Position numbers and translations under genes: made by a program. A DNA stretch of 64,000 nt. Origin: Nymphaea colorata (lineage: Eukaryota; Streptophyta; Magnoliopsida; Nymphaeales; Nymphaeaceae). Positions 22,800 to 34,900 of this stretch are shown piece after piece. How positions within the stretch are numbered: the first letter of the stretch is position 1; every line of letters begins with the position of its first letter. Location: assembly GCF_008831285.2 (NCBI RefSeq), contig NC_045140.1:23888131-23952130 (forward strand), read 5' to 3'. The notes under the pieces were generated by a model. The model saw only the letters and a list, made by a program, of their open reading frames with translations, did no database searches and was not told where the DNA came from.

Positions 22800-25700
22800 G
22801 TGTGAACAGTTCAGGTTGCTTCAGGACGCCATGACCAGACCAGTTCTTTGACACAGAGAAACTCTCTCAGAGAGTGGATTATCTCAATTTTTACAGTAAA
22901 GTAAGTGAAAAGTTGTTGTACTTCTTGTCGTAGGAAGAAGCATATCAGAATTAGTTACTAACACAATCCCGCCCACTCAGGCGGGCAAAATAATGAAGCA
23001 CCATCCTGTTCAAGTGTTCATCCTGAAACCCCATAATTTTGTTTTCTGAAATCGCTTCTTTTCCCATGTTGCTGCGGTTCTCTGCAGCCTGTGAATGTAA
23101 AAGATAGAGGAATCAAAATCACAGGAGAGAAGCAAAATCTTCTTCATGCGATTTTAGCTTAGGATCCCCGATCCTCCAAGGAGGTCAGGAGTTCAATACC
23201 GGGGGCTGCAGTCTGATAGAATCTGCCTATGATCCCCAACTAGGCAATTTTCAGAAATTTGAAAACCACATGAAAGGAATATGGCTTCAAGTCATAGCAG
23301 TTTAATAGAAGAGAATTATAATTTATTTAGAGAGAAGAAGCATGACTCCTCTAAAAGGAATGCCGTTCCCAAGCCACAACTTGATATTAAAAATAGAAGT
23401 GTATATATATATAGTACTTAAAACATTCTTATATTGACCAGAGAGGGTTGGTGTAGTGATAGAGCTGTTCAAACCCGGCGGGTACGTTACCTTGCAACCA
23501 AACCACTTAAGCCCGGTTAGGTCAGTGCTAATGGATTTTATAAAGTAAAATGGTTATCAAATCAAACTCCAAAGCTCTAAATTTTGATCTCTGGATATGT
23601 TTATGTTTATGATAGCATGTTGCTTTTGTGATGATGATGTAAATAATAAAAAATCCATCTTAAATTTATAGTTTTATCAATTTTTATTTTTAAGTATTTG
23701 ACCTTTTGTTCTAATCGCTGCTGGATTTGATGGAGATAAATGGCAGGCCAAGTCAAGCTACCCAGTTCTGTGGATATAAGTCGGACCCGGGTCGAGCTTA
23801 GGTCAAGCCGGGGCTGGGCTCATTTGAGCCAACTAGGGTTCGACCAGCTCAGGCCTGGTTCGAAGCCAGCTCGAGTGTGAGCAGCCTTACTCCCTAGTTG
23901 CACTACACCCCTTTACTTATCTCCGCAACTACTGACTTTCCTACCAACATTTTTCCCAAAACTATTCTGCTAAGGGGCAGAACCTTCAAAAAATCAAGCG
24001 CTAAGAGCCATGTTACTAACATGCAATGCACTAATATGTAAACAACCAATGTTATGTGGGTTTGAGTGGTCAATTGCCCACACAAAGCCACATGTGCCAT
24101 CCTGCTCAAGCCATGCATGCATGCCTTCGGTGATAATAAGCGTGGCCTGCAGGTTGAAAATGGTTAAGAGATTCATGCAATTACATTTCCATGCCCGACA
24201 TACTCGGGCTGTTCCTCAATGTAATATTCCCTTCTCAAAGGCGCGGAATTTATTCGAATATGTGTTTTGAATTCATTGAAGGGGCACCCACGTATATTAA
24301 CAGAGGAAATGTGTGAAAATGTTGACATGAAAATAAGAAAACATCGAGTGTAGGCAACTGCCCACATAAGCGCATATGTGGCTCCGCCACCATTCTTCTC
24401 TAATACTCAATGCTTCATAAATTAAATGATACACACATATTTGATCTCCAGTGTTTCGTTGATTAGGTGGTCAATTGCTTCACCTCCTCAACTATATGAA
24501 CCGTTCATTTGAGTTTTCAATGTGATGTAAACTTGTCAGGACCAAATGTGTGGCCCATGTTGGTTGGTGACATATAAATATGTGGTGACCTCATCTTAGA
24601 AATCAGTGAAACACTTTTTTTTAAAAAAAAAAAAAATTCTTGTTTTAATGTTAGTTAGTTTTTGAAACGTTAAAAGCCAATAATGCATCAAAAACCTTTT
24701 TCCCCGTAATTAGATACAGTGGAAGTACTCAAAAGAGTTATAATAGTGCAATTGAAACTCATCTAAATGCACATACGCAGGTAAGCAAGTGTGTTATGCT
24801 TGAAATGGCCGTACCATTTTTTGAACTATACCATTTTTCAATGAAGATCCAAAGAACTGGCAGATTCAAATCAAATGAGAATCCTCTTTGAATTGGACCA
24901 TACATGACAATGTTTGTGAAAAATTGACCCTCATGTCAAAAGATGCAGATGATCAGCTAAGTACATTAAGAGTGGGATCAAGGTGGGTTTTTTTTTCTTC
25001 TTCTTCTTCTTTGGCAGTTCATTGGATCTTCTGAATCTGATTTGGATCTGAGTCACATGCATTCATCTGGCTCAGTCTTGTGCAGCTCAGATTCTAACTT
25101 GACTACTAAAAACATCAAGTTATGATGATCACAAGAATGATGAACATTATTTAGCTGGATCCGAAGCACTAAACGGATCGACATGCGCGTTAAGATCGAT
25201 CTGTGACTTTTGTATGACATCTAACCTGACTGACCCAGCTTAGCAAAGTGATTAATGCATGGTTTAAAGGATAAATGGGGATCTGTTCCTGCGAAACACT
25301 TTCCTATGAATTGAAAATCACATTAGCATGGAGGGAGCCCAAGGCATGATGGAAAATCCAGTGCTGTGAGGAATTTGAGATGAATTGGCAACTGCTTTTG
25401 CGATTGGCAGTTATCTAGATTTCCTGGATTTAGGATTCCCGCTTCAACAAGACCACTTTCCGTGATATCAAACACGTCCAAGATATCAAGCGTGGATTTG
25501 GTAAAGGATACTGTGCTGTTGTTGATTGATGGCGACCATTGATATAACTGAGATGAAGCTGGCACATATCTTCTATAATGCTTTAAAACAGCAAGCAGAT
25601 CCAGATCCAAACCCAAACTTGAAATGTTTTGTGATGGATCCCGGTCTTGATCTGATTTCCAGACCTATAATTATTTTAAACTTATGCAATTTAAACAACA

Positions 25701-26270
25701 CTTTGTCATGTGTTTTCCATAATCATATTCAAAAGACCACATAAATCAAGATTTTCATGTGGGAAATCATAATCCGAGAACACAAAAGTTCCTGCTGCTG
25801 GACGGAGAGAAAACGAATGCGATAAGATCTTAATCTGACCCGTTTCAGATCCGGGTCCGGTAAGAAGCCGACGCATTTTCATCCCGGATCTAATATAAGG
25901 GAGGAGAACCGGAACCGGGAGGCATCTATCGAAAGATCTGATTCGCCAATCTTGCCTACTTTGCACGGTGCGATTTAATAATTCAAATCTTGGATTTGAA
26001 CAGAAAAAATTGAAAAACATTTTGCAGTGTACCGATTGGGGTTTGAGAGAGGGGAGGGTTGAAAGGGGTTTGGAAGAGATACGATCAAGAATCCCCTTCT
26101 CTCTCTCTTTCTCTCTCCGTTTCTTGATTCGTGGGACTCGTTGAATTGTCGGAAACTCACTTCTCTCTCTCAGGCATCTTTCTTTCTCTGTCTCTCCCTC
26201 TCTCGATTGCGTATGCATATTGGCTGTAGTCTCTTTATTTCCTTTATCATTGGAGCGCATTCGCGTGTTG
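22800..26270. other. Intergenic DNA; trailer of the peptide gene, dispersed repeats, then promoter and leader of the next gene
   Basis: I see no supported gene. At about 24070 and 24355 the same motif, ca(a)ttgcccaca followed by cacatgtg, occurs twice, and a third copy lies near 50925. Sequences at 23750-23880 are rich in GGGTCGAGC and GAGCC words like other plant repeats. A tRNA-A-box-like ggttggtgtagtgatagagc lies at 23448 with no usable tRNA around it. The CT-rich stretch at 26090-26200 probably belongs to the transcribed leader of the ubiquitin-like gene, whose first (non-coding) exon seems to end at GG|GTAAAG, 26271. Confidence 0.45.
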
Positions 26271-26271
26271 G

Positions 26272-27080
26272 GTAAAGCGATTTCTTGTCCCTGAATGAAT
26301 TTCTTTTCATGTTTGGTCGTCGGGGGTGTTAGTTTTTTTTATCTTATCTCGTTGAAATGGGTTTTGTAAGACGAGGATTATGGGGTAACTTGGAGCACGG
26401 GTCATGGATTTTTCTCATACGGATTTGTCGGTGGTTCAGAGGATTAGTTCTTACAATTCCTTCTCGAGCTGTAGCCTTGGGATTTTGGGGTTTTCCGGTT
26501 CGGAGTGGACGTGTGTTGTTGTTATCATCAAGCGTTTCGGAGATGCTGCAAGGCTATTTATTTTTCCCGCCTTTTCTTGCGCACCATGAATGGTCAGTTT
26601 CGTGTTATTATAGGATCGGCTATACTTGAGTATTTCTGTGAAACTGTAAATATGCCCGCTCCAATGCGTATACGCAATACGCTCGTCGGCTCCTTTCGTC
26701 CAATTTTAGTCGGCACGGTAACTATCGTAACATTGCCTGGGGAAATATTTGCGGGCTATTTCTTGCTTGTCTTTAATGCTGTGTATGCTTGATCCTGTGT
26801 TACTTATTCTAGTGGCACACTGCTCATGTTGGTGACTAAACAAAGGCAGGGACGGTTTCGTTGATGACACTACAAATGTGTTGTTCTCTTAAGGATTAGA
26901 AAGGGAACGAGGGAGTTATATGATGTCCTTATGCTTCAGCTATATTCAAGTTGGATTTTATACTGCTAATTGAATCCCTCTTGTCACGCTTAAATTGGCT
27001 TTCGGATATCTGCTTGTTTAGCTTGTTGGTTGCCTTAATTGAATCGTTTGTTTCTTCTTACTTCGTTATTTTCATTTCAG
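26272..27080 (+). other. Probable leader (5'-UTR) intron of the BAG6-like gene
   Basis: A good donor, GG|GTAAAG, follows the CT-rich leader at 26272, and a good acceptor, TTTCATTTCAG, ends at 27080, ten bases before the ATG at 27091. Long leader introns are usual in housekeeping plant genes. Frames inside this stretch show no domains. Confidence 0.6.
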
Positions 27081-27090
27081 CAGGAGAAGG

Positions 27091-28939
27091 ATGGGATCTC
27101 ACGGAACCGACGAAGTCATGATACCAAGCGAGATGGAGCCGAATTGCTCAGAGGCCATTGTGGAGATAAAGATAAAAACTTTGGATTCTCAAACATACAC
27201 TTTACGTGTCAACAAATATGTAACAAAGTTCTTCCTTTTGTTATTTTCAGAATAGCAGCGCCATATGTTTCATTTATTTACATATTTTTTTGGCATATAA
27301 ACATTTCGATATTAGGTTGTTTTCTTGAATGGCCAATTCGATAAAATTTTGCATTCAAACAATTGCTTAGATGTTAAGCAAGGCCCATGTTCATGTCTGT
27401 TTGAGTTTTTTATTTCTTATTTCTTCCCTGTACAAGTTCAATGGCATTGTTATTAGTGAAAATTGGATCACTGTTTCCCGTTAGTTCATTTGCTTGACTT
27501 CTACAGCAAGCACACAGAGTGCACACGCTTTCCCCCTCGAGTACATTTGAGGCCTATATACTTCTAACAGTGTATGTATTGTGCTTCCAATTGTAGGTTT
27601 AGGGATGAATACTTAAGAAGTCAGTTTACACTTTACATATCAAGCATGATAGGGCATGGCCCTGTTAACTTCAGGAACTGGAGTTACTATGGTATTTCAT
27701 CATTGTAAGATTGTGGTGGAAAGAGTATATATGAAAAAACATGCTTTCTGCTATAGAGCTACTGAACAATATAATGGAAAAACTGCTATACAAACAACAC
27801 AAGCAGGAGTGCAAGAAGACGAACTATGCTTCTTGAACTGCTGAAGGGTTATAGTACTATGCCCCCTAGATGATTAGGCCAGGTTAAAATGGGTGCTCCA
27901 TCAATTGTGGTTTTTGTGAAATATGGCTGCCTTTTGAATTTTGACAATTAATAGGATCAAGCTCTTCATCCAGCCAAAGGACTAGTAGGCTATCCCTTGT
28001 TAGTCATAAGCTCCACAAGGGGAAAAGTTCTTATCACTTTCTGTGACTAGTGTTTTCTGCAGGATTTCATTTTCAGTAACAGATTCCAAGGCTGCAATGT
28101 GAATTTCACTTCTTTGTCTAATTTTATTGCATGTTAATGCAATACATTATTTGGCATGTCGTTGTTGCTAAATGCATTGCTTGTTTATCAGATCCCAAAT
28201 TGATGTCCACATACTTTGCTAATAGTATTTTTTTTATCGAGTATATATTAAAGCTATTTTTGCCTTGTCACTCTCGTTGCTGCACTATCATAACCCACAT
28301 GTTATATTGCAGACATTTAGCGATTATGACTCTCTCTCTCCCTTTTCTCTGCTATAGATGCCAGTGCCAGCTTTGAAGGAACAGATAGCAACCGTAACAG
28401 GTGTATTGTCAGAACAGCAGCGTCTTATATGCCGTGGGAAGGTTTTGAAGGATGACCAGCTTCTTTCAGCTTATCGTATCCTTTTTGTTATTATGCATTT
28501 TTTTTAAAATCAAGTTTCTTTTTTCTCCTTGAGCATACCATTTTGACTACCTAGTTTGATTTCAAATGATAACCTGTTTTGGTTAATGCATCATGATTTT
28601 ACTTTCTGGACTTCAGGGGATTATCCAGGTTCTCTTTTGAGAATGTAAATTCTAGGCAGAGATAAACCAAGTTTTAAGTGAGAAACATTGTACACTTCTA
28701 CTTTAGCAAAATTTACTTATTAGACTCTTTTTCTCCCACATTGTGCAATAGTTAGAACGTTTTCTTTTCCAAAAACTAAAAAGATAGGCTTTCCTCTGGA
28801 TCAAGGTTTCATGTCTTACATGTTGATCAGTTAAGTAGTAGATACTGTACCTTTCGGGGATTAAGCTGGCTTTAGGATCTATTAATTCTTATATATGACT
28901 GTAGTGTTTGCCTTTTGTGTGTGCATGCGTGGAGGGAGG

Positions 28940-28982
<43 letters not shown>

Positions 28983-31900
28983 TGTTCTTTTATTTTTCTT
29001 GCTATAACTTTATGTTCAATTCTGTAACTCTTTTTAGATGTAGAAGATGGCCATACATTGCACCTAGTTGTTCGACAGCCTTTTCATTCATCATCAACAT
29101 CTGGGGCTGGCTCAACTGGACCTGAGAGGATGCCGAATCAATCAGGTTTGATTTCTTGATTTGTTCTCATTTTTAAATCATCCTTGATCTTTTTGGGTGT
29201 GTTAACTGCTGCACGTGATGTGGATTTTGCTATGTGTTTGATTGAGGTATTTGACGTGTTTCATAATTCATATGATTGTGTAACACTTTCCATGTTTTGC
29301 TAATTGGCTCCATGAGTATTGGTTGCTACTTGGCCCTATGAGCATCATTACCATGGGACTGGCAGACAGTACATCTATGTGTTGTTTCTTTGGACATCAT
29401 TATTTTTCAAGCTCTAGATCCATCTTCTCTTGCTTCCTAAGCTTGAATGGTTGTACCGGACCAAGTGGCTAGCTGATTGGACTAATCTCTTTATTGATCA
29501 TCTACTTAGTTCAAAGATTGTGAGAACCATTGGTTGAAACTTGACCTTGTCAAAGTGGTCAATGTTAAAAAAGCTCGACTTGCAATTTTTATTGATCTTG
29601 AATCAGTTGAGTTCCTAGTTCTGATCACTATCATTTCTAATTTATGAAACCATTTTTATCAAAGTGCTTTTTGTTATATTAGGTGTCATTTCAAAAGGTG
29701 ATTGGTGATCCCTTTAAGTTTTACTTTCCCTCTTGAATTTGGAATTCATAAGATTCTAGGAAATTGGAAACCTCTGTTGATTGTGGATCTTGATTGGGGC
29801 ACTGCCACTTTTGAGTCTGTTGTTGTAACCTTGAGTATCTAAGCTCTACCAAAGCTTCAGAAATGGTTGTAGCATTAGTTGTTCAATCTTTGGTTCATTT
29901 GATATAAACATTGTACCTCATGCGGCATAAGAGGAACAGTTTCTTACCTCTACAGTGTAAACATGATGAACTACCCAGCTAGATTTACCTAAGTTACATG
30001 ATGTATATTTGAAGAATAGGTGGTTGTAAGCCAGAGATTTTACAAAATGACAGGAAGATGAAGTTTAAACTTTATCAAAGGCAGCATGGTTAGGGAAGTG
30101 AAGAATGAATTGATGATTGTTGAAAACTATAGAACAAACTTATCTTTCTTCATTTTGATCTCGCTTTGGGATTAGAACAATTTGGCATGAAATTGTACAC
30201 CTGCAGTTGCACTCTGTGGTTTATTGGTTATGAGCATTGAGAGTAACACATCTGAATGCAGCTTGTGTAAATAGAAGGTGTAATGGATGCAAATTTAAAA
30301 TAAAAGATTCATAGGTGTTATTTTCAATTTTAAGTTTGTATATGTCATTATGTCTATGTACTGACTGATTTTGTTCCCTGAAGATATAAGGGAGGCATGT
30401 AGGTGAAACCAGGTAAACAGGCTACTCAGTGAGGCCTAGTGTGTGGATGTTAGCTAGGTTTTCTTTAAACAAGCCTTCTTCAGTTCATCCATGCATTGCT
30501 GTTGAACTAGGAATAATGGTTTTGAGTCAAGTAAGTTAGTAACATTCCCCACCCCACCCCCAAAAAAAAAAAAAACAAAAACCCAGCCAAATATAAAAGG
30601 AAGAAAAGGAAAAAGGTCATCAACTGTCACACCCCGACCTTTTTGACACTCAAACATTTTTTTTTTTTTTAACATCCAACATCGAGGTGTGACTACACAA
30701 TAGTTCAAAAAGGAATGAGCCAAGCAATTCAAAACAATGGGGCAAGCTTTCCATTATATAGCATTTCAATTCAATTGTACATTTGACAAAAATGCCCCAA
30801 AATCGCAACATCGATGCCTCATCAAAACAAGGCATCAGTAAAACCAAAAACCCGACGCGCCGGCAGTACAAGGACAAAACAAAACCCAAAACCTCCCCAG
30901 TAGGACGTGAGTGTAGCCATCTGCTCAGCCTGCTGCCCCGGGTACACCAAAACCTGAAAAAAAAAAGGAAACAACTGAAGGCTTAGCCTTCGCAGTATGG
31001 CAACAAGCCAGAAAAATGCCAAACCCTCTCAAGTAAGGCTCAAATAAAGGGACAAATATCAACCCATCTATCGTCATGTCGCGTCTGAGTGCGACACGTA
31101 AAAGCCACTTGGTGGCCACACTAACACAACATCAGTCACATGCGAAGCATGCTTAAACATAACACTTGCATTCATATCAATCACATATACGTCAGTCACA
31201 TGCATTCTGTCAAACACTTTGCATTTTCATTAACTTTAGTGCATTCACAGTTCCTGTGGGTGCAACACAGGCACGTGCACACCGCGGGCGGCCTACAGCC
31301 GAGAGACAACCCCCGTGGTGGCCCATAACAGTATGGATCCATTTCACCCGCTGCAGCGGTAGAGCACTCATCCCTGGATGTGTGACGTCCAAGGTGAGAT
31401 ACTCAGCCTTCCCTAGGACACCCAGGTTGGGAAGGCAGGAGCCCAACGCTCCAAGCACAACACACAACAGAACCCTGGGGCCTTGCACCGCCTGCACATC
31501 TGAATGCAGCTTGTGTAAATAGAAGGTGTAATGGATGCAAATTTAAAATAAAAGATTCATAGGTGTTATTTTCAATTTTAAGTTTGTATATGTCATTATG
31601 TCTATGTACTGACTGATTTTGTTCCCTGAAGATATAAGGGAGGCATGTAGGTGAAACCAGGTAAACAGGCTACTCAGTGAGGCCTAGTGTGTGGATGTTA
31701 GCTAGGTTTTCTTTAAACAAGCCTTCTTCAGTTCATCCATGCATTGCTGTTGAACTAGGAATAATGGTTTTGAGTCAAGTAAGTTAGTAACATTCCCCAC
31801 CCCACCCCCAAAAAAAAAAAAAACAAAAACCCAGCCAAATATAAAAGGAAGAAAAGGAAAAAGGTCATCAACTGTCACACCCCGACCTTTTTGACACTCA

Positions 31901-34900
31901 AACATTTTTTTTTTTTTTAACATCCAACATCGAGGTGTGACTACACAATAGTTCAAAAAGGAATGAGCCAAGCAATTCAAAACAATGGGGCAAGCTTTCC
32001 ATTATATAGCATTTCAATTCAATTGTACATTTGACAAAAATGCCCCAAAATCGCAACATCGATGCCTCATCAAAACAAGGCATCAGTAAAACCAAAAACC
32101 CGACGCGCCGGCACTACAAGGACAAAACAAAACCCAAAACCTCCCCAGTAGGACGTGAGTGTAGCCATCTGCTCAGCCTGCTGCCCCGGGTACACCAAAA
32201 CCTGAAAAAAAAAAGGAAACAACTGAAGGCTTAGCCTTCGCAGTATGGCAACAAGCCAGAAAAATGCCAAACCCTCTCAAGTAAGGCTCAAATAAAGGGA
32301 CAAATATCAACCCATCTATCGTCATGTCGCGTCTGAGTGCGACACGTAAAAGCCACTTGGTGGCCACACTAACACAACATCAGTCACATGCGAAGCATGC
32401 TTAAACATAACACTTGCATTCATATCAATCACATATACGTCAGTCACATGCATTCTGTCAAACACTTTGCATTTTCATTAACTTTAGTGCATTCACAGTT
32501 CCTGTGGGTGCAACACAGGCACGTGCACACCGCGGGCGGCCTACAGCCGAGAGACAACCCCCGTGGTGGCCCATAACAGTATGGATCCATTTCACCCGCT
32601 GCAGCGGTAGAGCACTCATCCCTGGATGTGTGACGTCCAAGGTGAGATACTCAGCCTTCCCTAGGACACCCAGGTTGGGAAGGCAGGAGCCCAACGCTCC
32701 AAGCACAACACACAACAGAACCCTGGGGCCTTGCACCGCCTGCGCTCTGACAGGCGAGACCAGTGGCAATCAAGGGGGACGTCTCCCAAACACATAGCCA
32801 CATCCCACTGGCCTCTCATCTCTTAGTTATTCATTCTTATCGTTACAGTTACACATTCACAAGAAGACTGGCTAACACACGAGGTTAGTACACTTCCCGA
32901 GTGCACCCACACCTCCGATTACCTCCACATGAGGTCTATACATACAGTAACAGTCATTGCTAGCCGTCATACCATACGGGTACAACTACCCTCCAAACAT
33001 CCATTTGCATCGTTGCCCATGGCAATGCATATGCAACAACATACACATTTATATCAATCATCACATCAATCATGTCAATCACCTCTTTGAAAAACATAGC
33101 CAATCCACAGAGAGTAGTCCCGATCTGCGGTTGGCTCGTAGCTGTCCTATGCAGTTATCATTTTATGATGCTTTCTAATGCACAATTGGGGTCGAGGAGA
33201 CACTCGACTCGATACCCCACCTCATCTGTCCTAAACAGATATCAATTCTAGCATGCACATGCCAATGCGTAACATTTTTAAATCGAATGACTAATAATCT
33301 TTCTAACACATTCATATCACGTAAGCAACATACACATACTCAATCACAAAACCGTCAATCAATTAACATCACAATCCTAGGATCCCTTGATCCTAGGAGC
33401 ACCCAATCACACAATTGCCCCAGGCAGGAATTTGCCTGGAAAGTTGCCATACCTGTGGTGCGCTCACCAAATTCTTCAAAATGCCTCAAGCTTCGAACTC
33501 AAGGTCGACGGGATGAGCCCGGTGCACCTGCAAACATAAACAAGAATAAGGTTTCTACTAGATTCCTACACCAATCAAACAGAAATGAACAGATACAAAA
33601 ATAGAATCCTTGAGGCACGTGACAGCGCCTCAAGAGGGCATCGACAGGTAGTGTCGACCAACGGGCTCTCCACAAGGCCTCCTCCTTTACGTCTTGACGT
33701 TGCCTTGAATTATCAAGGCCTTCAACCATCAATCAAACCGTCACTAAATCCTTCCTCAATAACGTTCTTTAAGTAAGACATCAACCTCAAGTCACATCCC
33801 AAAACGCATATATCCCTAATTAACTTCATGATACACCCGTTCACCGAAGTCTGCGCTACACTCCCTAAGACGGTTCCAAAACTTCCCCGCAACCTCACAA
33901 TCTCTACCATGTTTCCTTAAAGCTTCGAAACTTAATCCATCATGCTAAAACGATCATTAAGTACATGAATCATCACTTTCCAACGCAAATCCTAAGTTTC
34001 TCCCAAAAACAAAATTACTAACATGCGTCCCAAAATCATCAATTCTAAGCTCTAGCATGCTCGAACCATAATTATACATGCTCTAAAAGATAAATACTCA
34101 TCATTTTGAGCTTGATTAGGTATTGCTCACCCCAAACAAGCGTCCAAACTGCTACAACCCTTCTAGCAACCACTTCACACGTCCGATCAAGTGCCAATGC
34201 TCGAGATTGCCTGCTGTCGCTGCTCACTACACACCCTACTAGCAGGTAAGAGGGGAAAAACGTCCCCAAAACTGCAAACCAACCCCAAACGCCCAAAAAG
34301 TTTAACACAACTCTGTTGCTAGGAAAGACCCACGGTAGTAGTTGGGAAAAAAAACTGAAATAAACAAAGGAAAGGGACGCTGGCAGAGAGGAGAGACAGA
34401 GAGAGGAAGGGTTCGGTCAAGGGGGAAAACAGCCGTGGGGTGAGAAGAGAGAGAAAGAGCAGGCGGGGGAGTGCGGGTGAGTGAGAAGAGGGTCGAGCGG
34501 TAGAGAACCAGCGGAAAGAGGGGAAAGAAAATGGCGAGAGAGAAGAAGAGGGGACGTGCGGCAGAGAGCAAAACAGACAAAAGGGCATGAGTGGCAGAGC
34601 AAGAAAAATCGCACGAGAGAGAGAGGGTTTACCCAGCAGCCGCCGCCGCCGCTGCCACCTCCGTCGCCGTCGCCGTCGCCGTCGCCGTTCCAGCCACCAC
34701 CACCCGACCGTCACTCTCCTCCCTCTGCGCTGCCACAGGAGACCACCGGAGACAACGAAGAAGGAAGGGAAAGGCGAGGGAGAAGGGCCTCGCGTCGGGC
34801 CCTTACGCGAGTGGGGGTCGGTTCCGGGTCTGGACCCTAGCTCGACCCGACCCGTCGAACCAACGAGCATTACATCAACTGTGTCTTTTAATTGGTTGCT

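Noticed and set aside
23448-23500. tRNA-like A-box followed by gttcaaacccgg
   Set aside because: The A- and B-like boxes are only about 17 bases apart and no cloverleaf can be drawn, so it is neither a tRNA nor a clear SINE.
31345-31400. tRNA-like gctgcagcggtagagcactc within the duplicated LTR-like block (also at 32593)
   Set aside because: No matching second half of a tRNA; better explained as part of the LTR-like sequence.
30454-32797. Pairs of identical open frames in intron 3
   Set aside because: They are repeated because of the 1248-bp duplication and lie within intron and LTR-like DNA, with no domain.
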